Source: Gluconobacter sp. P1C6_b
GTDB lineage: Bacteria; Pseudomonadota; Alphaproteobacteria; Acetobacterales; Acetobacteraceae
Length of the DNA stretch: 64,000 nt
Direction of reading: 5' to 3'
Assembly: GCF_018811945.1 (NCBI RefSeq)
Contig: NZ_JACRVU010000015.1
Coordinates: forward strand, 1-64,000
A program made the translations under genes and the position numbers. The notes under the pieces are model-generated. The model searched no databases. It was given only the letters and a program-made list of their open reading frames with translations, and was not told where the DNA came from. Of this stretch, positions 56,112 to 64,000 are shown piece after piece (the stretch's first letter is position 1; the number at the start of each line of letters is the position of its first letter).

Positions 56112-57317
56112 ATGAGCAAATTTTCTGTTGCGCCCACAGTGCATATCCGACGTTTTCTGGCCGCTCCCGCAGGTGGGGCGTCTGTCCTCATGCTTGCATC
56201 CCTGTTGGGTCTTGTCCTGGCGAATTCGTCATGGGCGTCGGGTTACGGCACCCTGATAACAGCGCCCATGAAATTGCCCATCTTGGGAAAGCGGGGGCCA
56301 GAAAACATTGACGCCTGGGTCTCTGACGGGCTCATGACCCTGTTTTTTCTGGTGGTCATTCTCGAAATCAAAAAGGAAATTGTATCTGGGCACCTCTCAT
56401 CACTACGCCGCATCGCCCTTCCGCTTATCGGAGCATTGGGTGGAATGATCGTGCCTGCCCTGACGTATCTGCTGGTGACATGCGGGCATCCAGAAGCGAC
56501 ACGCGGCTGGGCCGTTCCTGTTGCAACGGATGCTGCGTTCACGTTGCCAATCATCCTTGCTCTTGGAAGGCATGTCTCGCCGGGAGCCAGGGCCTGGCTG
56601 ATGGCGCTTGCCATTTTCGATGATATGCTGGGGATTGTGGTGATCGCCCTGTTTTATGGGAGCGCTCTGTATTGGCCGGCGCTGATCGCGGTCGTGATCG
56701 TGACTGCAGCGTTGGTCGGCGCGAACAGGGTTGGGATCAGAACCCTCTGGAGCTACGGCACCGGTTGCGTTCTGTTGTGGGTGGCGCTTCTGGATTCCGG
56801 TCTGCACCCGACGCTTGCTGGGGTCATCACCGGCCTATGCCTTCCGGCAGTCACCTCAGGAATGGATGCCAGACAGGCTACGCCACTCGATCGGACATCT
56901 TCTGCATTGACCCCGTTCGTTACCTGGGTCGTTCTACCGCTGTTCGGTTTCATGAACGTGGGTGTTTCACTAGCTGGCGTTCATCCGGACATGATGCTGG
57001 AGGCTGCTCCGCTCGGGATTATGTTAGGACTGATCGTTGGCAAACCGGTCGGCGTCTTTGGTGTAACAATACTCTCGACCCATCTGAAGATCGCCACGCT
57101 TCCGGCTGAAACGCCAACGGGGATGTTGTTTGGTCTTTCGCTGCTGTGTGGCATTGGATTCACGATCAGTCTATTTATCGCAAATCTGGCATTTTCCGGA
57201 TCAGATCTTGTGACCCCAGCCAAGATGGGCATCTTTGCCGGCTCTGTTTTGTCTGCCCTGATGGGGTGGCTCTGGTTACGCTTCTTACCCCAACACGACC
57301 GGCTACCTTCTCAATAG
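56112..57317 (+). CDS. nhaA: Na+/H+ antiporter NhaA
   Basis: 401 residues from the ATG at 56112 (MSKFSVAPTVHIRRFLAAPAGG). NhaA signatures: WVSDGLMTLFFLVVILEIKKEIVSGHLSSLRRIALPLIGALGGMIVPALTYL, WAVPVATDAAFTLPIILALG (VATDxAF), LMALAIFDDMLGIVVIALFY with the paired aspartates of ion exchange, and LCGIGFTISLFIANLAF near the end. Inner-membrane antiporter exporting Na+ for H+ at alkaline pH. Stands alone between frm and ars genes. Confidence 0.92.
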   Translation: MSKFSVAPTVHIRRFLAAPAGGASVLMLASLLGLVLANSSWASGYGTLITAPMKLPILGKRGPENIDAWVSDGLMTLFFLVVILEIKKEIVSGHLSSLRRIALPLIGALGGMIVPALTYLLVTCGHPEATRGWAVPVATDAAFTLPIILALGRHVSPGARAWLMALAIFDDMLGIVVIALFYGSALYWPALIAVVIVTAALVGANRVGIRTLWSYGTGCVLLWVALLDSGLHPTLAGVITGLCLPAVTSGMDARQATPLDRTSSALTPFVTWVVLPLFGFMNVGVSLAGVHPDMMLEAAPLGIMLGLIVGKPVGVFGVTILSTHLKIATLPAETPTGMLFGLSLLCGIGFTISLFIANLAFSGSDLVTPAKMGIFAGSVLSALMGWLWLRFLPQHDRLPSQ

Positions 57318-57500
57318 AGGATGTCCGGTACGAGAGAGATACCACTCGGAGCCAACATTCTGCTGTCCCCCCTAAACCGCTTGTCCGCTCAACAGGAGCC
57401 GTGCGGACAAGCGGCGGTCGCCCTCATCTCGGTCGTAAGGTGGGTCGCTTAGGGTTTTGATAAGCCGACGTCGTATGCCAGAAATGCGCGCCAGCCCGGC

Positions 57501-58199
57501 TCATAGCTTTTCAGGCAAGCGGTGTTCCGAGTTACGTTCACTATAGCGGTCCACTAGATAGTCGGCCCGGTCGCGCAGCAGCCATGTGAATTTCATCAGT
57601 TCCTCCATGACATCTACCATCCGGTCATAAAGGGGGGACGGCTTCATGCGGTCATCGTCACCGAACTGCGTATAGGCCATTGGCACGCTGGACTGGTTGG
57701 GGATGGTGAACATCCGCATCCACCGGCCCAGCACCCGCAGGCCATTGACGGAATTGAAGCTCTGCGATCCACCCGAAACCTGCATGACCGCCAGCGTACG
57801 GCCCTGCGTCGGGCGGATTGAGCCTTCGGACAACGGCAGCCAGTCGATCTGGTTCTTGAACACGGCAGTGATGTTGCCGTGCCGTTCGGGGCTGCACCAG
57901 ACCTGACCTTCCGACCAGATCGAGAGTTTCCGCAGTTCCTGCACTTTCGGATGGGTCGCGGGCACGGAATCCGCTACCGGCAGGTCGGTCGGGTCGAACA
58001 CCCGTGTCTCGGCGCCGAGGACTTTCAGAATGCGCTCTGCCTCCAGCACCAGCAGGCGGCTGAACGAGCGGGGACGCAAAGAGCCATAGAGCAGAAGGAT
58101 ACGCGGCGGATGGTCCACACGCGGTTGCGGTTCCAGCCGCGCGAGATCGACCGGTTCAAGATACTCCGGATGCAAGGCTGGCAGCTCAGGTTCGGTCAT
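57501..58199 (-). CDS. arsH: ArsH flavoprotein
   Basis: 232 residues. The NADPH-dependent FMN reductase fold with ArsH signatures: [124 protein letters not shown]. ArsH proteins oxidise trivalent organoarsenicals or reduce quinones. Last gene of arsRCBH, 21 bases after arsB. Confidence 0.92.
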   Translation of the reverse strand: MTEPELPALHPEYLEPVDLARLEPQPRVDHPPRILLLYGSLRPRSFSRLLVLEAERILKVLGAETRVFDPTDLPVADSVPATHPKVQELRKLSIWSEGQVWCSPERHGNITAVFKNQIDWLPLSEGSIRPTQGRTLAVMQVSGGSQSFNSVNGLRVLGRWMRMFTIPNQSSVPMAYTQFGDDDRMKPSPLYDRMVDVMEELMKFTWLLRDRADYLVDRYSERNSEHRLPEKL

Positions 58200-58220
58200 A
58201 TATATCGGTCCTGTCGTGTA

Positions 58221-59516
58221 TTACGGGTGACTGATCCGGGGCAGCCATAGGGCCAGCGCCGCGAGTGTTGCCAGCAGGACGGGCGGGGTGATCACCAGTC
58301 CGACCTTCATATACTGCCTCCATGTGACCCGATGATTTTTGGATGCCAGCACATGCAGCCACAGCAACGTGGCGAGACTGCCGATCGGTGTAAATTTCGG
58401 CCCGAGATCGCAGCCGATGACGTTGGCATAGATCATCAGGTCGCGTGTCAGCGGCGTGATGTCGTGAGCCTGCTGGATCGCCAGCGCCCCGACCAGCACA
58501 CTCGGCATATTGTTCATGATAGACGACAGAACAGCCGCCAGAAAGCCGGCGCCTATCGTGGCAGCGAACGTCCCCTGATGACCAAGCCAGACCAGTGCGG
58601 TTGCAAGGTAGTCGGTCAGCCCGGCATTGCGCAGGCCATACACCACCAGATACATACCCAGCGAGAAGATCACGATCTGCCATGGGGCACCCCGCAGCAC
58701 CTTGAGAACAGGGATGACCCGGCCATATCCGGCGACGAGCAAGAGGATTCCGGCGGCCAGGCAGGCTACGACACAGACCGGGATATGAAACTGTGCGGTC
58801 AGGAAATAGGCCGCCAGAACCAGGGCCAACAGCGGAAAGGCCGCCCGGAATACATGGTGGTCACGAATGGCCGTGGTGGGTGCTGGCAGTTCGGCGACGG
58901 GATAGGTCGCAGGCACCTGCCGCCAATACCATAGCCACAGGACGGCAAGCGTTGCACCAAGTGCTACCAGATCGACGGGGACCATGATGGCGGCATAGCG
59001 ATCGAACGCAATGCGGAAGAAATTGGCGCTGACGATGTTCACCAGATTGGAAATCACCAGCGGCAGGCTTGTGGTGTCTGCGACGAAGCCGGTCGCAATG
59101 ATGAAGGCCAGGGCTGCCGTATGGCTCAGGCGGAGTTGAGTGAAAATGGCAATGACAATGGGCGTGAGCAACAGGGCCGCGCCGTCATTGGCGAAAACCG
59201 CTGCAATGGCCGCTCCCAGCACCACGATCAGCGGGAATAGCGTCCGGCCTCGTCCTTTGCCCCAGCGCACGACGTGCAGGGCGGCCCAATGGAAGAACCC
59301 GGCCTCATCCAGCAATAGCGAGATGACGATCAGCGCGATAAAGGTGAAGGTCGCGTCCCAGACGATGTGCCAGACGACAGGAATGTCGTGCCAGTGGATC
59401 ACTCCAGACGCCAGGGCCACGGCGGCACCTGCCATTGCGCTCCAGCCGATGCCCAGCCCCCGAGGCTGCCAGATGACAAAAACCAGTGTAGCAATGAAAA
59501 TGGCAAGAGCCAGCAT
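58221..59516 (-). CDS. arsB: ArsB arsenite efflux transporter
   Basis: 431 residues with about 11-12 hydrophobic segments. The 12-TM ArsB/ion-transporter pattern includes [66 protein letters not shown] and [15 protein letters not shown], plus [23 protein letters not shown]. Expels As(III) by proton antiport. Its first base overlaps the last base of arsC. Confidence 0.92.
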   Translation of the reverse strand: MLALAIFIATLVFVIWQPRGLGIGWSAMAGAAVALASGVIHWHDIPVVWHIVWDATFTFIALIVISLLLDEAGFFHWAALHVVRWGKGRGRTLFPLIVVLGAAIAAVFANDGAALLLTPIVIAIFTQLRLSHTAALAFIIATGFVADTTSLPLVISNLVNIVSANFFRIAFDRYAAIMVPVDLVALGATLAVLWLWYWRQVPATYPVAELPAPTTAIRDHHVFRAAFPLLALVLAAYFLTAQFHIPVCVVACLAAGILLLVAGYGRVIPVLKVLRGAPWQIVIFSLGMYLVVYGLRNAGLTDYLATALVWLGHQGTFAATIGAGFLAAVLSSIMNNMPSVLVGALAIQQAHDITPLTRDLMIYANVIGCDLGPKFTPIGSLATLLWLHVLASKNHRVTWRQYMKVGLVITPPVLLATLAALALWLPRISHP

Positions 59517-59938
59517 CAGACGATCCGTTTTCCGGCTTCATCGACGATCTTCGCGCCGTCTTCCTTGGCGAACGCGTCACGCTGGGGGTTGGGCAGGATG
59601 TCCAGAACCGTCTCGGACGGACGGCAGAGCGCAACACCGAGGGGGGTGACGACGATCGGCCGGTTCATCAGGATCGGATGTGCGATCATGGCGTCGAGCA
59701 GCGCATCGTTCGTCAGGGTCGGATTATCGAGGCCAAGTTCGTGAAAGGGCGTGCCCTTTTCCCGCAGGACCGAGCGCACCGGAACGCCCATACGGGCGAT
59801 CAGATCGACCAGTTCCGCACGGCTGGGAGGCTTTTTCAGATATTCGATGATCCGGGGTTCTTCGCCGCTGTTGCGGATCAGTGCCAGAACGTTGCGCGAC
59901 GTGCCGCAGGCCGGGTTGTGATAGATCGTGATGGTCAT
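59516..59938 (-). CDS. arsC: Arsenate reductase ArsC (glutaredoxin-dependent)
   Basis: 140 residues. The active-site [37 protein letters not shown] places the nucleophile at Cys11. The arsenate-binding arginines fit [20 protein letters not shown]. Reduces arsenate to arsenite with glutathione/glutaredoxin. ATGA overlap with arsR upstream. Confidence 0.93.
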   Translation of the reverse strand: MTITIYHNPACGTSRNVLALIRNSGEEPRIIEYLKKPPSRAELVDLIARMGVPVRSVLREKGTPFHELGLDNPTLTNDALLDAMIAHPILMNRPIVVTPLGVALCRPSETVLDILPNPQRDAFAKEDGAKIVDEAGKRIV

Positions 59939-60288
59939 GAGCGGGCTTCCGGGGAGGGACAGCAGGAGGACAGGGTCGCGACTAGAGGCGCGCAGAGTTC
60001 GGGACTGCCCGCGCAGCAGTCCCTGACAAGGAAAAGCAGCAGGTCACGCAGGCGCGGAAGACAGGCGCGATAGACGATCAGCCGACTATCGCGTTGCGAG
60101 GTCAGCAGGCCGGCACGGGTCAGGGTGGCGAGGTGGGCCGAGATCGTGTTCTGTGGGACATTGAGATGCCGCGCGACATCTCCGGCGGGTAATCCGTCCG
60201 GCTCGTAGCGCACCAGCAGGCGAAAGATCTCCAGTCTTGTGGATTGCGACAGGGCGCTCAGGGCTGCGAGGGTAGATTCTGTATCCAT
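59935..60288 (-). CDS. arsR: ArsR-family arsenic repressor with C-terminal cysteines
   Basis: 117 residues. The winged helix is LSALSQSTRLEIFRLLVRYEPDGLPAGDVARHLNVPQNTISAHLATLTRAGLLTSQRDSRLIVYRA. The usual ELCVCDL metal site in the recognition helix is missing; instead the C-terminus has Cys91-Cys92, Cys99 and Cys109-Cys110 (RDCCAGSPELC). This resembles the Acidithiobacillus-type ArsR with a separately evolved As(III) site. First gene of arsRCBH. Confidence 0.9.
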   Translation of the reverse strand: MDTESTLAALSALSQSTRLEIFRLLVRYEPDGLPAGDVARHLNVPQNTISAHLATLTRAGLLTSQRDSRLIVYRACLPRLRDLLLFLVRDCCAGSPELCAPLVATLSSCCPSPEARS

Positions 60289-60406
60289 ATATCCGGTATT
60301 GTGGATGTATTGTCGTAAGTCAAGCTATCCTGTGTGAGGAAACGGAGATCACGACTGTCGGCTTCCTCAACTTTTCTGCTCAGACCAGACATTCCGCTTA
60401 CCCCCC

Positions 60407-60652
60407 TTAGCGGACTTTCATTGCCTCATCTGCCCATAGGGCAATCTCACTTGCGGAGGGATTTTCAAGGTTCTCCGCTGCCTCAGCAGCGCTCGCTGCA
60501 AGACGATGCATCGTTACTGTCCAGGGGGCGTCTTCCGCTTCGTTCGGGAGGGCGGCGTTGATATACGCGCAGGCATCCACGAACTGCCTCAGTCCCTCGA
60601 CGAACAGGGCTTCACAATCGGCCATGCTGCAGTCTTGCCGGTGATCAGTCAT
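60407..60652 (-). CDS. Third gene of the toxin-antitoxin operon, unknown
   Basis: 81 residues from the ATG at 60652, overlapping the end of the toxin gene by eight bases, so it is co-translated. The sequence is acidic and helical (MTDHRQDCSMADCEALFVEGLRQFVDACAYINAALPNEAEDAPWTVTMHRLAASAAEAAENLENPSASEIALWADEAMKVR). No family recognised. It could be a modulator of the toxin-antitoxin pair or a hitchhiking gene. Confidence 0.6.
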   Translation of the reverse strand: MTDHRQDCSMADCEALFVEGLRQFVDACAYINAALPNEAEDAPWTVTMHRLAASAAEAAENLENPSASEIALWADEAMKVR

Positions 60653-61073
60653 GCTGTGCTTTCCATGGATTGAGGAGTGGCACCCCCGAATACCGGAAAT
60701 CATCCGTATTCCGTGTCACAACCGTCATGCCATGTACCAGGCCGGTCGCGGCGATAAGGGTGTCGCGCTCCGGGCCCGGATCCGGAACATGCAGGTGAGC
60801 GCAGCGGCGGGCGACCGCCAGATCGATGGGAAGCACCCGCTTCGAAAACTCGGGTAGCACGTAGTTCTCCAGCCAGTTCCGCAGAACGCTTCCCTGGGCG
60901 GGATCCCTGCGCTCGATCCGCATGACACCGACATCCAGCTCCATGACGGTGACGGCAGACAGGAAAAGGGTCTCGGCCTCCACCTGCTCTGCCCATCTGG
61001 CGACATTAGGGTCGGCCCTGCCCGCCCGCACCTTTCGCAGTTCGGAAACAACGTTCGTGTCCAGCAGGAACAT
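60645..61073 (-). CDS. vapC: VapC-type PIN-domain toxin
   Basis: 142 residues. PIN acidic residues: Asp5 in MFLLDTNVVSE, glutamate in VTVMELDVGV, and aspartates in PERDTLIAATGLVHGMTVVTRNTDDFRYSGVPLLNPW. This order is that of VapC/FitB ribonucleases cleaving tRNA or rRNA. It starts inside the stop codon of the antitoxin (TGATG). Confidence 0.9.
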   Translation of the reverse strand: MFLLDTNVVSELRKVRAGRADPNVARWAEQVEAETLFLSAVTVMELDVGVMRIERRDPAQGSVLRNWLENYVLPEFSKRVLPIDLAVARRCAHLHVPDPGPERDTLIAATGLVHGMTVVTRNTDDFRYSGVPLLNPWKAQHD

Positions 61074-61327
61074 CAGCCAAAGTCCGCGGGACGCAGGCCG
61101 AGGGTCATGGGCGTCGGATCGAAGTCGATATCTTCGGCACCAGGCAGGGCGAGTGCATCCGCGATCTTTCGCGGTCTGTGGGTCAGCCGGCGATAGTCGT
61201 CGATGCTCAGCAGAACATGCGCCGCCTTGCCGCGGTCGGTGATGAAGACAGGCCCCTCAACGGCAGCCTTTTTCGCCCGGGACGTGTCCTGGTTGAACTC
61301 ACGACTGGAAAATGTGGTGACAGTCAT
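61073..61327 (-). CDS. vapB: Phd/YefM-type antitoxin
   Basis: 84 residues from the ATG at 61327; an in-frame ATG at 61360 is possible. The N-terminal fold is MTVTTFSSREFNQDTSRAKKAAVEGPVFITDRGKAAHVLLSIDDYRRL, the Phd/YefM DNA-binding pattern (TSRAKKAA, VFITDRGKAAHVLL). The C-terminal tail after residue 50 would bind and neutralise the toxin. First gene of the operon, probably autoregulatory. Confidence 0.87.
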   Translation of the reverse strand: MTVTTFSSREFNQDTSRAKKAAVEGPVFITDRGKAAHVLLSIDDYRRLTHRPRKIADALALPGAEDIDFDPTPMTLGLRPADFG

Positions 61328-61488
61328 CTCGGGAGCCTCCTGTTTCTTATGTAGCGACATTACTACAATGACGCAGGCAGCGCCACAGAAATCGGGCTCT
61401 TCCGGTCTGCACTCACAAACGGGCCAGCTAGTGTCCTTCACAGGGCAGGTGCCCGATCTGAAGCTGACATTCTGAACGGAGAAAGCCG

Positions 61489-61677
61489 ATGAACACGATG
61501 GAGCATGGTGGTGCAATGGCAGTCGAGCGCGTCAAACGCCTCGTGGCGGAGGCGCGCAGCCGCACAGCCTCTTCGGAAAGCCCGCGGCCGAGGGACAGTT
61601 CCGTTGACGCGACTGAGGGAAACGCGAGCGTGGCCCCGAAGCGGGAGGGTGATCCGGGGTCGTCCCATCAGCATTGA
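61489..61677 (+). CDS. Possible small protein, unknown
   Basis: 62 residues from an ATG at 61489 preceded by GGAGAAA. The composition is basic and polar with no recognisable motif (MEHGGAMAVERVKRLVAEARSRTASSE). It lies between the antitoxin promoter and the HNH gene. Reported only because of its ribosome binding site; it may be spurious. Confidence 0.3.
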   Translation: MNTMEHGGAMAVERVKRLVAEARSRTASSESPRPRDSSVDATEGNASVAPKREGDPGSSHQH

Positions 61678-61848
61678 CGGGATATATCCCGAGTGCCTCG
61701 ACATTCCCTCTTTCCACGGCGGCCATGCTCGGCCGTCCCTGTTATGGTGATTGCCTTGACGACACTCATTCCTCTTTGCGTCCCGTTTGAGCGCCGTAAG
61801 GAAGCAGCCCGGGGCGGTGCCACGTTCAACGGGGAGCAGAAGTGCTGG

Positions 61849-62487
61849 ATGGCGCACCGGGACAAGCTCGACGCTCTATTGCCTTTCGTGCCTTACCGGT
61901 ATCGGCCGGACCGCAAGGCCCCCTACATCCGCCCGTGGATGGTGCCGCAGGCTCTGTGGGGCTTTAATCTTCGCGCCTTCCTGGCGCCCGAAGACTGGAA
62001 CCGGATCCGGAAGGATGCCTATGCGCGATCCGGATCCCGTTGCCGGGTGTGCGGAGGACGGGGTCCCCAATGGCCGGTCGAAGCTGACGAAGGATGGGCG
62101 TATGACGACGAGCGGCGGATCCAGACCCTCAAAGGGGTGATTTCTCTCTGTCCGGACTGCCATGGCGTGCGTCACTGGGGAAAGACCATGACCGAGGGCC
62201 GGCAGGATGCCGCTTTGGCCTGGATGGCAGAGGTGAATGGCTGGAACCACCCCGAAGCGGCGCGATGCGGAGACCAGGCCATGAAGCAGTGGCATACGCG
62301 CAGCCGCCATACCGACTGGCAGTGCGATATCTCCTGGGCAATCAGAACCTACAGTGTTGTGCCGATCAGGGACGGCGAAACGCTGGCCCGCGAGCTGAAC
62401 CGGAAATTCGTGCGGCAGGCGCAGACGCGCGTTGGCATCAGGGCCGGGCACGTTACGCACATTGAACATCTGATCGGTGAGCGATAG
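61849..62487 (+). CDS. HNH-type zinc-knuckle protein, possible nuclease
   Basis: About 212 residues if started at the ATG at 61849 (MAHRDKLDALLPFVPYRYRPDRKAPYIRPWMVPQALWGFNLRAFLAPEDWNRIRKDAYARSGSRC); the frame is open further upstream without a good start. Two knuckles, CRVCGG and LCPDCHGVRHWGKT, are the HNH arrangement. The C-terminus (VRQAQTRVGIRAGHVTHIEHL) is not recognised. Not obviously homologous to the 148-residue HNH protein next door. Confidence 0.62.
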   Translation: MAHRDKLDALLPFVPYRYRPDRKAPYIRPWMVPQALWGFNLRAFLAPEDWNRIRKDAYARSGSRCRVCGGRGPQWPVEADEGWAYDDERRIQTLKGVISLCPDCHGVRHWGKTMTEGRQDAALAWMAEVNGWNHPEAARCGDQAMKQWHTRSRHTDWQCDISWAIRTYSVVPIRDGETLARELNRKFVRQAQTRVGIRAGHVTHIEHLIGER

Positions 62488-62561
62488 GAAACAGATCACT
62501 CCCCTCCCCGCTCCGGCTGGAGGCCAGCGTCGCGGTCCAGACGGATGCCTGATCTGACCCG

Positions 62562-63008
62562 TTACAGGCGCAGAGGCGGGACCCCGGCCCGATACAGACC
62601 TTCGAACAGATCCCCGAGCGCCAGGCGCCGTCGCAAGGTCAGGCGTCGTTGAGCCAGATGATACATCCGGTCGTGCAGCAGATGGCAGCGCTGACAAAAC
62701 GCGCGCAGATTGCGCAGCCGGTTGCTGGTGGGATCATGATTCAAATGGGCCGCTGCCAGAACCACCTTCGTCTGTCGTATTTGCAGATGCTCGATCAGGT
62801 CCGGAGGCGAGATGCGCCTGCCCCGGCCATTGAACCAGTGCCCCGTCTCCGGATGCTTCCACCGACCACCCGGCAGCACCTGAAGGTGATGTCCATGCGG
62901 CCGGCCGCAGCGCTGACAGACACCCCCTGCCCGCTCGAACCGCACCTGTCGGCTCAGCTCGGGCCAGTTGGGAGGATAAAGCGCTTTCAGTTCCGGTCGG
63001 ATCGGCAT
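62562..63008 (-). CDS. HNH endonuclease-like protein (copy 2 of the HNH/recombinase unit)
   Basis: 148 residues, closely matching the protein at 12199-12645 along its whole length, with CQRCGRPHG, AAAHLNHDPTSNRLRNLRAFCQRCHLLHDR and the basic C-terminus. Substitutions are mostly conservative, suggesting continued selection rather than decay. Divergent from recombinase copy 2 with the same spacing. Confidence 0.82.
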   Translation of the reverse strand: MPIRPELKALYPPNWPELSRQVRFERAGGVCQRCGRPHGHHLQVLPGGRWKHPETGHWFNGRGRRISPPDLIEHLQIRQTKVVLAAAHLNHDPTSNRLRNLRAFCQRCHLLHDRMYHLAQRRLTLRRRLALGDLFEGLYRAGVPPLRL

Positions 63009-63120
63009 TCAGTCTTCGTTAACACATTTCCGGTCTGTATTGGACAGGGTTTGTTCTCCTCTCTGCCCTGCCCCGGCTTCATGCTATCAGAAGCTAGGTT
63101 CTGGTTTCGCGGAGGCGTTC

Positions 63121-64000
63121 ATGCTCAGCCATCTTCACATCGCAGGCTCGGCAAAGGCTGCCCGTGAGGCCGTCCTGGACCGGCTGGACCAGAAGACCCG
63201 GCAGCAGCTTCCTGCCGGCGATCTGACAGAAGCGGTAGCGCTTCTCTCGACCGGTCGCTTCTCCCCCCGTCTCTCTCTGGTCATTCGCGGCATCGAATAC
63301 CGCGACAACGAATTTGCCGAAGACACGGTCCTGTCCACCGATGTCGAGACGGCGGAGGAGGCATTGGCCATCGCCAGTGCCCATCTGACCGCCCTGCCCT
63401 CCGGGCACGAACTGGCGATTGCTCTGGATCTCGAACCCGACCCGGTGTTCGTCGCCTGGCTCAGGCCGAAGGCCGCCAGACGGCGCAAGGCGGGATCGCA
63501 GGCGGCCACGCTGGCGCCGCTGGCCTCTCCTCTGGGTCAGCAGTCTGGCGCCGTCCTGCAGTGGTTCGACGCCCTGACCGACGAGGCCCTGCCCGACTAT
63601 GACGGGACGCTGGTGACGGCGGAGCGCGCCTCGAAGACCTATTCCCGGGCGGCGAAGGCAGTGAACACACGCCGGACCTATCGCTCGGCCGTGCGCTCCT
63701 GGTGCGCATGGGCGGCAGGACATGCGCTCCCTGCCCTGCCCGCCCGCAGCGAGGATGTTGCCGCCTACCTGGCTGATCTTGCGCTGCAGAAGAAGCGGCC
63801 CGCGACGGTGGATCTGCACCGTGCCGCACTGCGCTATCTGCACCATGTTGCCCAGGTTCCCGTCCCGACCTCCCATGCCCTTGTGTCTGAAACGGTTGCA
63901 GGCATTCGCAGGACGTCAACGGAAAGTGCGTCCCGTCAGGTCAAGGGGCTGACCTGGGATCTGCTGAGCGAGGTCATCGAGCAGATCGATAGCACCGAGC
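63121..64000 (+). CDS. Tyrosine recombinase / integrase (copy 2), cut by the window end
   Basis: ATG at 63121 after GCGGAGG. The first 293 residues are visible and match copy 1 closely (MLSHLHIAGSAKAAREAVLDRLDQKTRQQLPAGDLTEAVALLSTGRFSPRLSLVIRGIEYR...), including the core-binding domain TRRTYRSAVRSWCAWAAGHALPALPARSEDVAAYLADLALQKKRPATVDLHRAALRYLH. The catalytic domain lies beyond the window. The frame has no lesions up to 64000. Confidence 0.87.
   Translation, partial: MLSHLHIAGSAKAAREAVLDRLDQKTRQQLPAGDLTEAVALLSTGRFSPRLSLVIRGIEYRDNEFAEDTVLSTDVETAEEALAIASAHLTALPSGHELAIALDLEPDPVFVAWLRPKAARRRKAGSQAATLAPLASPLGQQSGAVLQWFDALTDEALPDYDGTLVTAERASKTYSRAAKAVNTRRTYRSAVRSWCAWAAGHALPALPARSEDVAAYLADLALQKKRPATVDLHRAALRYLHHVAQVPVPTSHALVSETVAGIRRTSTESASRQVKGLTWDLLSEVIEQIDSTE

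Noticed and set aside
56112-60288. nhaA as part of the arsenic cluster
   Set aside because: nhaA is on the opposite strand, converges with arsH across about 180 bases and has no shared signal.

Overview
The window looks like part of a plasmid, or another strongly mosaic replicon, from an acetic acid bacterium (Acetobacteraceae: Acetobacter, Gluconobacter, Komagataeibacter and relatives). The clues are a bacterial pyruvate decarboxylase next to a three-subunit membrane GMC dehydrogenase with a tri-heme cytochrome c, many IS5/IS3/IS481-type insertion sequences, an iteron-type origin with a RepA_C-family initiator, and a repABC-like parA/parB pair with two parS sites. The species is inferred from gene content only.

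Layout. 1-11.6 kb: stress and catabolic accessory genes arranged as regulator-target pairs (TetR/SnoaL-like; TetR/isochorismatase-like/MFS pump; TetR-NmrA-ferredoxin; nitrilase/LysR; FAD monooxygenase/MarR), most with a visible inverted-repeat operator. 11.9-14.2 kb: a frameshifted small ORF, then a divergent pair of HNH nuclease and tyrosine recombinase. 14.2-17.6 kb: the replicon core (eight iterons, repA, parB, two parS sites, and a parA that has lost its Walker A half to an IS5-type insertion). 17.6-19.8 kb: IS block. 19.9-24.2 kb: Fur-box-controlled siderophore receptor operon. 24.5-30.8 kb: complete thiCOSGEFD operon behind a TPP riboswitch. 30.9-32.8 kb: IS block, an inverted copy of the one at 17.6 kb. 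32.9-38.25 kb: two large glycan-assembly proteins. 38.2-39.05 kb: IS debris. 39.1-45.2 kb: periplasmic sugar/polyol-type dehydrogenase (small, large and cytochrome subunits), a lipocalin-like protein and pdc, with a divergent LysR. 46.2-48.9 kb: LysR and NAD-type malic enzyme. 49.0-52.84 kb: nest of two IS5 fragments and two IS3 elements. 52.95-55.75 kb: glutathione-dependent formaldehyde detoxification (frmR, frmA, VOC protein, fghA). 56.1-57.3 kb: nhaA. 57.5-60.3 kb: arsRCBH. 60.4-61.3 kb: vapBC-type toxin-antitoxin with a third overlapping gene. 61.8-64.0 kb: a second HNH protein, then a second copy of the HNH/recombinase pair running off the window.

How it works together. Apart from the replicon core, the cargo serves oxidative fermentation and toxic-compound tolerance: dehydrogenase and pdc for incomplete oxidation, frm for aldehyde, ars for arsenic, nhaA for sodium/pH, TonB uptake for iron, and thi for the TPP cofactor that pyruvate decarboxylase needs. 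Two repeat pairs dominate the architecture. An IS5+IS481-derivative unit in inverted orientation brackets the iron/thiamine island (17.65-32.78 kb). The HNH/recombinase unit in direct orientation brackets about 50 kb (12.2-62.6 kb). I saw no tRNA, rRNA or CRISPR array.
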